The notes: generated by a model from the sequence alone, not told the origin. Positions 32,597-41,575 are shown, numbered from the stretch's first letter. The stretch: 64,000 nucleotides of DNA from an uncultured Neglectibacter sp. (GCA_946554335.1 CAMNSA010000002.1:207988-271987), one strand, 5' to 3'. Translations and numbers: made by a program.

Positions 32597-32799
32597 GCGA
32601 TATGCTCGCTTCGCTCGTGCGATATATTTCACTTCGTGAAATGCGATATAATCTTTGCTTTTTTCCGATTGTGATATGATATAAATTCCTTCTTCTCGTT
32701 GCGCAGAGACATATCGCGTGCTTGCACATATCACATCTGTGGGATATATCGCAAATTCGTAAGGAATTTATATCGCGTTCTGTTTGCACAGCAAACAGA
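32597..32799. repeat. Array of short hairpins separated by GCGATAT linkers
   Basis: About 200 bases of alternating linkers (GCGATAT or ATATCGC) and small dyads: ATTTCAC-TTC-GTGAAAT (32626-32642), GTGC-TT-GCAC (32718-32727), CACA-TC-TGTG (32732-32741), AAATTC-GTAAG-GAATTT (32753-32769), and TCTGTTTGC-ACA-GCAAACAGA (32779-32799). The array links the four-helix-bundle gene to the 3' end of rlmD and is embedded in that gene's last codons. I recall similar arrays beside such genes in other Oscillospirales, from memory only. Confidence 0.75.
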
Positions 32800-34138
32800 C
32801 ACATTCCACATGGGCGGTGGCGGGGAACATGTCCACAGGGCAGGCTTTTATCAGAGGATAATGAAGCTCTTGAAACTGCTTTAAATCTCTCGCCAGAGTG
32901 GCGGGGTCGCAGGAGACATAGACGATCCTTTCCGGCGAGTAGGAAGAAACCGTCCGGATCAGCTCCGGCGTACAGCCCTTGCGGGGCGGGTCCAGGATCA
33001 CCACATCCGGGGAGAGCCCCTCCCTTTTTAAGACGGCGGCGGCCTCTTCGGCGTCCGCGCAGAGGAAACGGGCGTTTTGAATGTGGTTTTTCCCCGCGTT
33101 TTCTTTAGCGTTTTCCACCGCCTCCGGCACGATCTCCACCCCGATGAGCTCTCGGGCAAAATGAGCCATGGAAAGGCCGATGGTTCCAGCTCCGCAGTAA
33201 AGGTCTAACAGGGTCTCTTTCCCGGTGAGTCCGGCATATTCCGCCGCCTTTTTATAAAGGCGCTGGGCCTGGTGATGGTTCACCTGATAAAAGGAGGCGG
33301 GGGAGATGGAGAAGGTCAGGCCGCAGAGCCTGTCCTCCAGAGCGTCCTTTCCGAAAACAGTGCGAAACTCCTTGCCCAGAGCCACATTGGTCCTTTCCCG
33401 CTGAGTGTTGATCTGGAAGCCGGAAAGCCCCGGCAGGGCCTCTCTGAGCGCGTGAAGCAGCTCCGCTTCGTGATGAAGTCCGTTTCCGTTTACCACCACG
33501 CACACAGACACCTCGCCGGTCTCTTCCCCTTTCCTCAGGTACAGGCGGCGCATTTTCCCCTTGTGAGTGCTTTCATCATAGACAGGATCCCCGTAGGTTT
33601 TCGCCCACTGCCGGAAAGCCTCCATTGCGGCGGTAAACTCCTTTGGCTGTAAGCGGCAGGCATTACAGCTTACGATCCGGTGGGAATTGCGGGCGTAAAA
33701 GCCCATCTGCAAATTACCCTCCCGGTCAAGCCCCAGAGGAAGCAGGGCCTTGTTGCGGTAGCCGTCCCGGCTGGGAGCCGCCAAAATGGGCTCCAATGGG
33801 GGATCCGCGATCCCGCCGATCCGGGAAAGCGCTTCCCGCACCCGATCCTCCTTCAGGCGACATTCCTCTTCATAGCTGATATGGCGAAAGCAGCACCCGC
33901 CGCACTGGGCGAAAACGGGACAGTCCGTTTCCACCCGGCTGGGAGCGGGGGAAAGGATCTCTATGAGCTTCCCGAAAGCATAATTCTTCGCCGTTTTGAG
34001 GATCTTGGCCCGGATTCGGTCTCCAGGGGCGGAGAGGGGGACGAAAACGGCTTCTGCACCCACTCTCCCCACACCGGCGCCCTCGGCCGTCATGCCGGTG
34101 ACGGAAAGTTCCACGATCTGATTTTTTTGAAGCTCCAT
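32768..34138 (-). CDS. rlmD: RlmD/RumA-type 23S rRNA (uracil-5-)-methyltransferase
   Basis: A 456-residue RNA methyltransferase that makes 5-methyluridine in 23S rRNA or tRNA. An N-terminal TRAM domain (IVELSVTGMTAEGAGVGRV) precedes the iron-sulfur cysteines (CPVFAQCGGCCFRH and a later SCNACRL), the SAM motif LLDLYCGAGTIGLS, VILDPPRKGC and the catalytic YVSCDPATLARD with the nucleophilic Cys, and TAHVECVCLL. The final residues CKQNAI and the stop codon are contributed by the hairpin array rather than by the conserved protein. Which uridine is modified cannot be told among RlmD, RlmC and TrmA-type paralogues. Confidence 0.93.
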   Translation of the reverse strand: MELQKNQIVELSVTGMTAEGAGVGRVGAEAVFVPLSAPGDRIRAKILKTAKNYAFGKLIEILSPAPSRVETDCPVFAQCGGCCFRHISYEEECRLKEDRVREALSRIGGIADPPLEPILAAPSRDGYRNKALLPLGLDREGNLQMGFYARNSHRIVSCNACRLQPKEFTAAMEAFRQWAKTYGDPVYDESTHKGKMRRLYLRKGEETGEVSVCVVVNGNGLHHEAELLHALREALPGLSGFQINTQRERTNVALGKEFRTVFGKDALEDRLCGLTFSISPASFYQVNHHQAQRLYKKAAEYAGLTGKETLLDLYCGAGTIGLSMAHFARELIGVEIVPEAVENAKENAGKNHIQNARFLCADAEEAAAVLKREGLSPDVVILDPPRKGCTPELIRTVSSYSPERIVYVSCDPATLARDLKQFQELHYPLIKACPVDMFPATAHVECVCLLCKQNAI

Positions 34139-34505
34139 AGCCGCTTTCCCGCCTTTTTCTCACAAAGATCCCGTCGTTTTTTAACGATTCTGTTCAGAGG
34201 GTTTTCCCCAATAATCGAATTTCTGATACTTGGAGAAACCTGGTACTTTTTGCGAAGCAAAAAGGGAACCGCTTCCGAAAAAAGCTCTTGGCCTTTTTCT
34301 GTTCAGAGGCTTCTTCCTGATAACAGATGGTTAAATAGCAATGACATTATTTAACCATCTGTTATTTTAACATAATGAGGGAGGAAAGTATAGTCTGTAC
34401 CTCTTCGTGGTTTTACCGGAAAAGAAGCCGAGAATCTAGTAAATTCTTCCCTAAACAGGTCGTCGCTACTTGTGCAGATTATGCAAAAAGTAGATTCTTC
34501 GTGAA
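34139..34505. other. Intergenic stretch with an 18-bp inverted repeat
   Basis: No gene. Noticeable are CTTTTTGC-GAA-GCAAAAAG at 34246-34264 and a perfect 18-bp inverted repeat (34320-34337 with 34348-34365, ATAACAGATGG...) followed by TTTAAC, which could be a terminator or an operator. The CTGTTCAGAGG string occurs twice (about 34190 and 34299). Confidence 0.55.
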
Positions 34506-34509
34506 TTTC

Positions 34510-34538
34510 TTGACAAATCATGCTTGCCCCGATATAAT
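34510..34538 (+). promoter_or_regulatory. Promoter of the sRNA candidate
   Basis: Consensus TTGACA (34510-34515), 17 bases, TATAAT (34533-34538). It precedes no protein gene for 270 bases; the transcript would meet a terminator after about 110 bases. Confidence 0.85.
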
Positions 34539-34544
34539 AGAGCC

Positions 34545-34655
34545 GTAAAGTTGATTACAAGTTCCGCGGCCGAAGGCTTGGCCGCACTTTTCAATACAAC
34601 TCCTCCCCAAAAGAAGAAAAAGGATCGGTTCCCGATCCTTTTTCTTCTTTTTTAT
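34545..34655 (+). ncRNA. Candidate small regulatory RNA
   Basis: Framed by a perfect promoter and a strong terminator. The 5' part can form a three-step stem: GTTG (34550) with CAAC (34597), AAGT (34559) with ACTT (34586), and GCGGCC (34566-34571) with GGCCGC (34580-34585) around a GAAGGCTT loop. A single-stranded CTCCTCCCC at 34600-34608 is complementary to Shine-Dalgarno sequences, as in many regulatory RNAs of Firmicutes. No open frame with an SD. It does not match the 6S, SRP, tmRNA or RNase P cores I know. Confidence 0.6.
34611..34655 (+). terminator. Rho-independent terminator of the sRNA candidate
   Basis: An 18-bp perfect stem (34611-34628 with 34632-34649) with a TTC loop and a T-run. 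Confidence 0.93.
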
Positions 34656-34746
34656 CCAGTCTGACCTTTCGCGCGTACTCCCTTCCCTGAACGCGCCGGG
34701 AAGAGAACAAGATATGGGGCGTAAGAGGGAAAATCGCCCGCAGATA

Positions 34747-34775
34747 TTGAATATCTCCTGGAATAATGATAAAAT
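34747..34775 (+). promoter_or_regulatory. Probable recJ promoter
   Basis: TTGAAT (34747-34752), 17 bases, TAAAAT (34770-34775), 35 bases before the recJ start. Confidence 0.6.
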
Positions 34776-34809
34776 ATGATGTCAAATGTGAAGCAAGGGA
34801 GCAAGCAGG

Positions 34810-36864
34810 GTGAATGTGAGGAGATGGGAGGTCGCGGACCTCAATAAGGAACAGGCTGCGCAGCTGGCAGAGCGGTACGGAATTCCCTTTTTTCTTGCCA
34901 TGATGCTGGAGATCCGCGGCTTTTCCGGGCAAGCGGAGGAGCTGCTGAGCGGGGAGATCCTGCTTTCCGATCCGTTTTTGATGAAGGATATGGATCGGGC
35001 GGCAGAGCGGATCCGCCTTGCGCTGGACCGCTTTGAACGCATCGCGGTTTACGGAGATTACGACGCAGACGGCGTTACCGCTACCGCCATGCTGTATACC
35101 TATCTGGAGGCCCGGGGCGCCGATGTGATCTATTATATTCCCCAAAGAGAAGGGGAAGGCTATGGAATGAATCCCGGGGCGGTGCACAAGCTTGCGGATC
35201 AGGGAGTGAAGCTGATCGTCACTGTGGACAATGGGATCTCCTCCTTTGAAGAGGTGCGCCTTGCGAAAGAGCTGGGGATAGACGTGGTGGTGACTGACCA
35301 CCACCAGCCTCAGGAGACCTTGCCGGAGGCCGTCGCCGTGGTGGACGCTCACCGAAGGGATGATGAAAGTCCCTTCCGGGACTTTTGCGGGGCGGGCGTG
35401 GTGCTCAAGCTCCTCATTGCCCTGGAGGATGGGGAAGCGGCCGCCGTTTTGGAGGAGTTTGCCGATCTGGCGGCTCTGGGCACAGTGGGAGACGCGGTGC
35501 CGCTTTTCGGAGAAAACAGGAGCATCGTCAAGGCGGGAATGGAGCTTTTGAGGCGGCAGACGCGCCCGGGGCTCAGCATCCTGTTTTCCAAGTGCTCTTT
35601 GAGCCCGCAGATGTCCACTGCCTCCTCTTTGTCTTTTTCCGTCATTCCCAGGCTGAATGCTACAGGACGGATGGGCTCTCCGGAGCGGGCGGTGCGGCTG
35701 CTCGTGTGCGAGGAGGAGGAAGAGGCAGAGCTTCTGGCCCAGGAGATCTGCGATGATAACGAAGACCGCAAGGCGGTAGAGGCGCAGATCGCCGCCCAGG
35801 CGTTTGAGACGATTGAGAAGGATCCCACCCTTGCCTTTGAGCGGGTGATCGTAGTGAGCGGGAGAGGCTGGCATCACGGCGTGATCGGGATCGTGGCGGC
35901 CCGGATTACGGAGCGCTGCGGCAAGCCCTGTATTGTGATCTCCGAGGATGGAGAATATGCAAAGGGCAGCGGCCGCAGCGTGGAGGGCTTTTCCCTGTTT
36001 GAAGGGGTATCCGCCTGCAAAGAGCTGTTAGAGCGCTTCGGCGGCCATCCCATGGCGGCAGGTATCAGCCTGAAAGCGGAAAATGTCCCTGCCTTTCGGG
36101 AGAAAATCAATGCATATGCCAAAGAGGCTTTCCCGGAAATGCCTGCTTCCGTCCTCCATCTGGACTGCAAGCTGAACCCCGCCTCTCTTTCTGCCCAAAT
36201 GCCGGATCAGCTGCGGGGGCTGGAGCCCTTTGGAAGCGGAAATCCGCAGCCTCTGTTCGGACTTTACGGCATGGAGCTTTTAGAGGTGGTCCCGGTGGGG
36301 GGAGGGGCGCATCTGCGCCTGGTGTGCCGCCGGGGCGGAGTGAAGGTCACCTGTATGCGTTTTGGAGTCCGGCAGGAGCAGTTTCCCTATTCCCCGGGAG
36401 CGGTGGTAGACCTGGCGGTATCGCTGGAGTCCAAGGAGTTTAGGGGGGAGGAGCAGTTGACGGTAAGCGTGAGAGATATCCGGCTTTCCTCTCTGAACGA
36501 AGAGGAGTCTATACACAGCTACAGAGTCTATGAGAAATACCGCAGAAGAGAACCCATGCCGGGACAGGAGGCCCGTCTTCTGGCGCCCACTCGAGAGGAC
36601 CTTGCCCTATTATACCGCCTGATCGCCGCGGGGAGAGGCGCCCCCCAGGGTTTGGGACAGATGGTGGGGAAGCTAAAGGACAGATTTCAGCTGGGAAAGC
36701 TGCTGCTTTGTCTGGAAGCCCTGGAAGAGCGGGGACTGATTCGGACTGAGATCTCCGATGAGATCTGTACGGCGGTTGTTTTGGAAACCTCCGGGAAGGT
36801 GGATGTATTTGCCTCCTCAGTGTTTGGCACCATGAAAATGCTCATCGAGCAGGAAAGGAGATAG
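34810..36864 (+). CDS. recJ: Single-stranded-DNA-specific exonuclease RecJ
   Basis: A 684-residue 5'-3' exonuclease of the DHH superfamily acting in recombination and mismatch or base-excision repair. Motifs: AVYGDYDADGVTATAML (motif I), VTVDNGISS, VVTDHHQPQETLPEA (DHH), CGAGVVLKL, then the DHHA1 domain with RGWHHGVIGIVAARI and RFGGHPMAAGISL, and an OB domain (GLEPFGSGNPQPLF). A C-terminal extension of about 120 residues is typical of Firmicute RecJ. Starts at GTG 34810 behind a GGGAGCAAGCAGG stretch. It lies three bases upstream of rel. Confidence 0.95.
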   Translation: MNVRRWEVADLNKEQAAQLAERYGIPFFLAMMLEIRGFSGQAEELLSGEILLSDPFLMKDMDRAAERIRLALDRFERIAVYGDYDADGVTATAMLYTYLEARGADVIYYIPQREGEGYGMNPGAVHKLADQGVKLIVTVDNGISSFEEVRLAKELGIDVVVTDHHQPQETLPEAVAVVDAHRRDDESPFRDFCGAGVVLKLLIALEDGEAAAVLEEFADLAALGTVGDAVPLFGENRSIVKAGMELLRRQTRPGLSILFSKCSLSPQMSTASSLSFSVIPRLNATGRMGSPERAVRLLVCEEEEEAELLAQEICDDNEDRKAVEAQIAAQAFETIEKDPTLAFERVIVVSGRGWHHGVIGIVAARITERCGKPCIVISEDGEYAKGSGRSVEGFSLFEGVSACKELLERFGGHPMAAGISLKAENVPAFREKINAYAKEAFPEMPASVLHLDCKLNPASLSAQMPDQLRGLEPFGSGNPQPLFGLYGMELLEVVPVGGGAHLRLVCRRGGVKVTCMRFGVRQEQFPYSPGAVVDLAVSLESKEFRGEEQLTVSVRDIRLSSLNEEESIHSYRVYEKYRRREPMPGQEARLLAPTREDLALLYRLIAAGRGAPQGLGQMVGKLKDRFQLGKLLLCLEALEERGLIRTEISDEICTAVVLETSGKVDVFASSVFGTMKMLIEQERR

Positions 36865-36867
36865 GCC

Positions 36868-39066
36868 ATGACAAAAATGCAGATCAGCACCTTCGGAGAG
36901 CTTCAAAAGATGATCCGGGAGAGCGACAAGGGGTACGACGAAAACCGGATCGAGGCGGCCTATCTGCTGGCCGAGGAAAAGCATATCGATCAAAAGCGCA
37001 GCAGCGGCGAGCCCTATATCATTCACCCCCTTTCCGTGGCGGCGATCCTTGTAGGTCTCGGCATGGATACGGAATCCGTGATGGCCGGGCTGCTCCACGA
37101 TGTGGTGGAGGATACCGACTGCACGCTGGAGGATCTCGCAAGGCAGTTCGGCAATGAAGTCTCTCAGCTGGTAGACGGAGTTACCAAGCTGGGCAAGATC
37201 CCCTTTTCCTCCCGGGAGGAGCAGCAGGCGGAGAACCTGAGAAAAATGCTGATGGCAATGGCCGAGGATATCCGGGTCATTATCATCAAGTTCGCGGACC
37301 GGATGCACAACCTCACGACGCTGGAATATGTGTCCCCCCAGAAGCAGCGGGATAAGGCGCTGGAATGTCTGGAGGTCTACGCCCCCATCGCCCACCGCTT
37401 AGGTATCCGTACCGTCAAGGAGTTTATGGAGGATATTTCCTTAAAGTACCTGGACCCCTCCGCCTATGAGGAGATCGAGGAGGACTTGGCGGCCAGAGGG
37501 GAGAGCCGCAAACAGTTTATTGAGGACACCAAGGCGCTGATCAAGGGCAGAGTGGAGCTTTCCATCCCCGATGTCTATATCGAGGGCCGGGTAAAAAGCA
37601 TTTACAGCATTTACCGAAAAATGTTCATCCAGGGCAGAAGCTTTGAAGAGATCTTTGATGTATTCGCCGTGCGGGTCATCGTGGACACCATTGAGGACTG
37701 CTATAATGTGCTGGGTATCGTCCACGATATGTTCCAGCCCCTGCCCAACCGGTTCAAGGATTATATCTCCATGCCCAAGCCCAATATGTATCAGTCCTTG
37801 CACACCACGGTGATCAACAAGGCGGGAGTGCCCTTTGAGGTCCAGATCCGCACTTGGGAAATGCACCATACCGCGGAATACGGCATCGCGGCCCATTGGA
37901 AATACAAGCTGGGCATGTCCGCCAAGGAGTCGGACGACAACGCTTTGGACGACCGCTTGGCGTGGATCCGGCAGATGCTTCAAAACCAGGAGGAAAGCGA
38001 AGATGTTACCGACCTGGTCCATTCCATCAAAAGCGACCTCATTCCGGAAGAGGTGTTTGTGTTTACACCCAAAGGGGATGTGGTGAATCTTCCTTTAGGC
38101 TCCACTGTCATCGACTTTGCCTATGCCATCCACAGCGCGGTGGGGAACCGGATGATCGGGGCAAAGGTGGACCGGCGAATCGTGCCGCTGGACTACAAGG
38201 TGAAGACCGGCGAGATCATCGAGATCCTTACCACCAAGGAGGCCGGAAAAGGGCCTAATCGGGACTGGCTCACGCTGGTGCGCACCAGCGAGGCCAGAAA
38301 TAAGATCCGGGCCTGGTTCAAAAAGGAAAAGCGGGACGAGAATATTGTGGAAGGCCGGGCAGAGCTGGAACGGGAGTTTCGCAGAAACGGGATCGCCGCT
38401 TCCCGGCCGCTGCTGGACTTTATGCTGGAGAGCGTGGGAAAACGCCACAGCTGCGCGACCATAGAGGACCTGTACGCCGCCATCGGTTACGGCGGGATCC
38501 AGCTGTGGAAGGTGCTTCCCCGCATCAAGGAAGAATATCTGCGCCTTCAGCGCAGCGAGGGGATCCAGGAGGAGCCTGTGCCCCAGCTTTCTCCCGCGCC
38601 GAAAACCAAGGTGGCGAACGGCGTTTTGGTAGAGGGGGAGGAAAACTGTCTGGTGAAATTCTCCCGGTGCTGCAATCCCCTGCCGGGAGACGAGATCATC
38701 GGCTTTGTCACCCGGGGCTTCGGCGTCTCCATCCATAAGAGAGACTGCTCTAATGTTCCGAAGGATCTGTCTCTCGCCGCGGAACCGGAACGGTGGGTGA
38801 AGGCCCATTGGTCGGGAGAGGTCCAGGACGATTTCAAATCCACCCTGCACATTGTGGCGGTGGACCGCGCCGGGCTTCTGGCGGATGTGACGCTGCAGCT
38901 TTCCAGTATGCATATCTTCATCCATTCTCTCAATTCCCGTCAGGAGCGGAACAGCTCCAACGCCGTAATTTCCGCGACCATATCCATCAATGGGCTCCCT
39001 CAGCTGCAAACCATCATGGAGCGCCTTTCCAAGGTCCCCGGCGTGATCTCCATCGACCGCAGCTGA
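36868..39066 (+). CDS. rel: Bifunctional (p)ppGpp synthetase/hydrolase (Rel)
   Basis: A 732-residue long RSH enzyme that makes and degrades the stringent-response alarmone at the ribosome. Domains in order: hydrolase HD (IIHPLSVAAIL, LLHDVVEDT, KFADRMHNL), synthetase (GRVKSIYSIYRKM, FAVRVIVD, YQSLHTTV, EVQIRTWEMHHTAEYGIAAHWKYK), TGS (EEVFVFTPKGDVVNLPLGST), a helical and cysteine region (CCNPLPGDEIIGFVTRGFG) and C-terminal ACT domain. Both catalytic halves look intact. SD AGGAAAGGAG overlaps the recJ end, and the recJ-rel order is common in Clostridia. Confidence 0.97.
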   Translation: MTKMQISTFGELQKMIRESDKGYDENRIEAAYLLAEEKHIDQKRSSGEPYIIHPLSVAAILVGLGMDTESVMAGLLHDVVEDTDCTLEDLARQFGNEVSQLVDGVTKLGKIPFSSREEQQAENLRKMLMAMAEDIRVIIIKFADRMHNLTTLEYVSPQKQRDKALECLEVYAPIAHRLGIRTVKEFMEDISLKYLDPSAYEEIEEDLAARGESRKQFIEDTKALIKGRVELSIPDVYIEGRVKSIYSIYRKMFIQGRSFEEIFDVFAVRVIVDTIEDCYNVLGIVHDMFQPLPNRFKDYISMPKPNMYQSLHTTVINKAGVPFEVQIRTWEMHHTAEYGIAAHWKYKLGMSAKESDDNALDDRLAWIRQMLQNQEESEDVTDLVHSIKSDLIPEEVFVFTPKGDVVNLPLGSTVIDFAYAIHSAVGNRMIGAKVDRRIVPLDYKVKTGEIIEILTTKEAGKGPNRDWLTLVRTSEARNKIRAWFKKEKRDENIVEGRAELEREFRRNGIAASRPLLDFMLESVGKRHSCATIEDLYAAIGYGGIQLWKVLPRIKEEYLRLQRSEGIQEEPVPQLSPAPKTKVANGVLVEGEENCLVKFSRCCNPLPGDEIIGFVTRGFGVSIHKRDCSNVPKDLSLAAEPERWVKAHWSGEVQDDFKSTLHIVAVDRAGLLADVTLQLSSMHIFIHSLNSRQERNSSNAVISATISINGLPQLQTIMERLSKVPGVISIDRS

Positions 39067-39097
39067 AAATGTCTCCCCAGGAAAAAGGAAGAGTGTC

Positions 39098-40564
39098 ATG
39101 AAGCTTTTTTTAGAGGGCAACAGCTTTCGCTATGAGTGTGAAAACCTATGCCGCCTGTTTTTTCCCTATAGCCCGGTCTGCCTGGAGGAGCCCTCCCAAA
39201 ACGAGGAAGAGCCCTGGGCGGTGGCCAGGATCCAAAGCGGAGAAGGGAACCTGCTTTACGAGGTCCAGGTGGGGGCCGGAGAGAAAAAAGTGTGCAGGCA
39301 GGCAATAAAGCCGGAGCTTTTGGAATATCATCTTACAAACCTCCTCTACGCCGCCTTCTGTGAGTTGACGGGGTATACCCCCTCCTGGGGGATGCTTACC
39401 GGGATCCATCCGGTAAAGCTTTTGCGTCAATACTGTGAGGAGTTGGGAGAAGAGGCCGGCGCGGAAAAATTCCGGGCCCACTGTCATGTGAGCGCCCCCA
39501 AAACGCAGCTTGCCCTCAGGACCCTTCGGGCCCAGAGGCCGGCAGTGGAGCTTTTGGAGGAAAACGATTTCAGCCTTTATGTGTCCATCCCCTTTTGCCC
39601 CACCCGGTGCGCGTACTGTTCCTTTGTGTCCCAGAGCGTAGAGCAGGCGAAAAAGCTGATGGATCCCTACTTTGAGCTGCTGCTTCTGGAGATCCGGGAA
39701 ACGGCCCGGGTCACAAAGGGGCTGGGGCTTAACCTGTTAAGCGTCTATATCGGCGGTGGGACGCCCACCACCCTTTCCGCCTCTCAGCTTTCCGCCCTGT
39801 GCGAAGAGATCCGGACACAGTTCGATTTTTCCCGCTGCCGGGAATTTACGGTGGAGGCAGGAAGGCCGGACACCATTACCGAGGAGAAGCTTTCCGCGTT
39901 GAAAGCGGCGGGGGTGAGCCGCATCAGCATTAACCCTCAGACGCTTTCCGACCAGGTACTTCAAAATATCGGGAGGCGCCATACGGCACATGACACGATC
40001 AAAGCCTTTGAGCTGGCGAGAAAAGCGGGGTTTGAGGAGATCAACGCTGACCTGATCGTAGGTCTGCCGGGAGACAGCCTTTTCGGATTTCAACGCTCCT
40101 TGGAGGGCGTTCTCGAGCTGGGGGCGGAAAACATTACGGTACACGCCCTGGCGTTGAAGCGCTCTGCCCGTCTGGTGAATGAAGGTGGGGACCTCTCCCT
40201 GCACAAAAGAGGGGAAGAGACAAGGGCGATGATGGATCATTCCATCGAAAGGCTGACAAAAGAGGGCTATGAGCCCTACTATCTTTACCGGCAGACCCGC
40301 ATGGCGGGGAACCTGGAAAATACCGGCTGGGCAAAGCCCGGAAAGCTATGCCTCTATAATATTTATACCATGGATGAGTCCAACACCGTCATCGCCTGCG
40401 GGGCGGGAGGAGTTTCCAAGCTCAAGGACCCGTACAGCGGCAGACTGGAGCGGATCTTCAACTTCAAGTACCCCTACGAATACATTGACAGAAACGGGGA
40501 AATCCTCAAACGAAAGGAGGGTATCATCAGGCTTTATGAGCAGTTTCGCCAGCGGTTACATTAA
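39098..40564 (+). CDS. hemZ: Oxygen-independent coproporphyrinogen dehydrogenase-like HemZ
   Basis: A 488-residue radical-SAM protein of the HemZ family. An N-terminal domain of about 160 residues precedes the radical-SAM core: YVSIPFCPTRCAYCSFVS binds the 4Fe-4S cluster, followed by SVYIGGGTPTTLSASQL, FTVEAGRPDTIT, ISINPQTLSDQVLQNIGRRH and the C-terminal HemN-like region (NLENTGWAKPG). The family is named for coproporphyrinogen III oxidation, but strictly anaerobic clostridia without haem pathways also carry it, so the true substrate is uncertain. The 3' end overlaps the next gene by 29 bases. Confidence 0.92.
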   Translation: MKLFLEGNSFRYECENLCRLFFPYSPVCLEEPSQNEEEPWAVARIQSGEGNLLYEVQVGAGEKKVCRQAIKPELLEYHLTNLLYAAFCELTGYTPSWGMLTGIHPVKLLRQYCEELGEEAGAEKFRAHCHVSAPKTQLALRTLRAQRPAVELLEENDFSLYVSIPFCPTRCAYCSFVSQSVEQAKKLMDPYFELLLLEIRETARVTKGLGLNLLSVYIGGGTPTTLSASQLSALCEEIRTQFDFSRCREFTVEAGRPDTITEEKLSALKAAGVSRISINPQTLSDQVLQNIGRRHTAHDTIKAFELARKAGFEEINADLIVGLPGDSLFGFQRSLEGVLELGAENITVHALALKRSARLVNEGGDLSLHKRGEETRAMMDHSIERLTKEGYEPYYLYRQTRMAGNLENTGWAKPGKLCLYNIYTMDESNTVIACGAGGVSKLKDPYSGRLERIFNFKYPYEYIDRNGEILKRKEGIIRLYEQFRQRLH

Positions 40565-41492
40565 ATATATCAATCATTTGGAGCAGATCAACGACGCGGC
40601 GGTCACTTCCCCTGGGCGGATGATCCGGGAGGTGGAGGACTCCTATCACGAGCACCTGAAAAACATCGCAAGAAATATGACGGAGCAGCACACAGGCGCC
40701 CGCGTCTGTATGCTGGCCGGGCCCAGCAGCAGCGGTAAGACCACCACGGCGCATCTGCTGAAAATGTATCTCGAGGGCTTCGGCGTTCGGACGGTCATTA
40801 TTTCCCTGGACGATTTCTACCGGGGCGCGAAGCTTGCCCCGAAGCTGCCCAGCGGAGAGTATAACTATGAATCGGTAGAGGCGCTGCGGGTGGAAAAGGT
40901 GAAGGACTGTCTCTCAGAGGCTATCTCCACCGGAAGCTTCCGGGTGCCGAAATACAATTTTTCCCTGGGCCGCCCGGAGGGAAAGGAACGGGAATACCGG
41001 ATCAGGAAAGAGGATATGCTTATCGTGGAAGGTCTGCACGGTTTAAATCCGGTCTTCACAAGGGACCTTCCGGAAAAGAGCTGCATCAAGCTGTATGTCA
41101 GCGTCAAGCAGCAGATCAAGGACGCCAACGGAGAGGTGATCTCTCCCCACTATCTGCGGCTGGTGAGAAGGATCGTGCGGGATATCCAGTTTCGCAGCAC
41201 CAGCCCGGAGGTGACCATTTCCATGTGGCCTCAGGTGGTGGCGGGGGAGGATATGTACATCCGGCCTTACCGGTTGAGCGCGGACTATACTGTGAATTCC
41301 ATCCATATCTATGAGCCCTGTGTGCTGCGCACCATCGCGATCCCCCTCTTGCGCCAGATTGCGGAGGACAGCCCCTATTACCGGAAGGCCAGAGATCTGG
41401 AATCCCGCCTGATGCGCTTTGAGCCTGTTCCCGTGGAGCTTGTGCCGGAGGACTCCATGCTTCGGGAATTTCTGGGCCCCAAGGGAAGGTAA
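40536..41492 (+). CDS. Uridine-kinase-family nucleoside kinase
   Basis: A 318-residue P-loop kinase. Walker A is LAGPSSSGKTTTAHLL (about residue 60), with the substrate segment IISLDDFYRG and the lid/Walker B region MLIVEGLHGLNPV. It is the short clostridial form lacking the TGS domain found in related nucleoside kinases; it would phosphorylate uridine/cytidine, but this substrate is inferred. ATG 40536 lies 15 bases after AAAGGAGG, a long spacing, inside the hemZ coding region, so translation is probably coupled to hemZ. Confidence 0.87.
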   Translation: MSSFASGYIKYINHLEQINDAAVTSPGRMIREVEDSYHEHLKNIARNMTEQHTGARVCMLAGPSSSGKTTTAHLLKMYLEGFGVRTVIISLDDFYRGAKLAPKLPSGEYNYESVEALRVEKVKDCLSEAISTGSFRVPKYNFSLGRPEGKEREYRIRKEDMLIVEGLHGLNPVFTRDLPEKSCIKLYVSVKQQIKDANGEVISPHYLRLVRRIVRDIQFRSTSPEVTISMWPQVVAGEDMYIRPYRLSADYTVNSIHIYEPCVLRTIAIPLLRQIAEDSPYYRKARDLESRLMRFEPVPVELVPEDSMLREFLGPKGR

Positions 41493-41575
41493 GGCAGCGC
41501 GCCCGGAGGGCCGGGTTTGACGCCCTTATTAAGGGATATGTAAGAGAATCGTAAATTTTCCGGGTGGAAAACACC

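Noticed and set aside
32355..32804. Intact longer protein covering the four-helix-bundle gene and upstream hairpins
   Set aside because: The N-terminal part would translate the hairpin array; the SD-supported start and the family C-terminus lie in other frames.
34545..34655. Possible 6S RNA, SRP RNA or T-box
   Set aside because: Too short for 6S, lacks the SRP GGAA tetraloop helix and the T-box AGGGUGG motif.
38095..39120. Long frame antisense to rel
   Set aside because: Shadow frame with no domain; rel is complete with all its motifs on the other strand.
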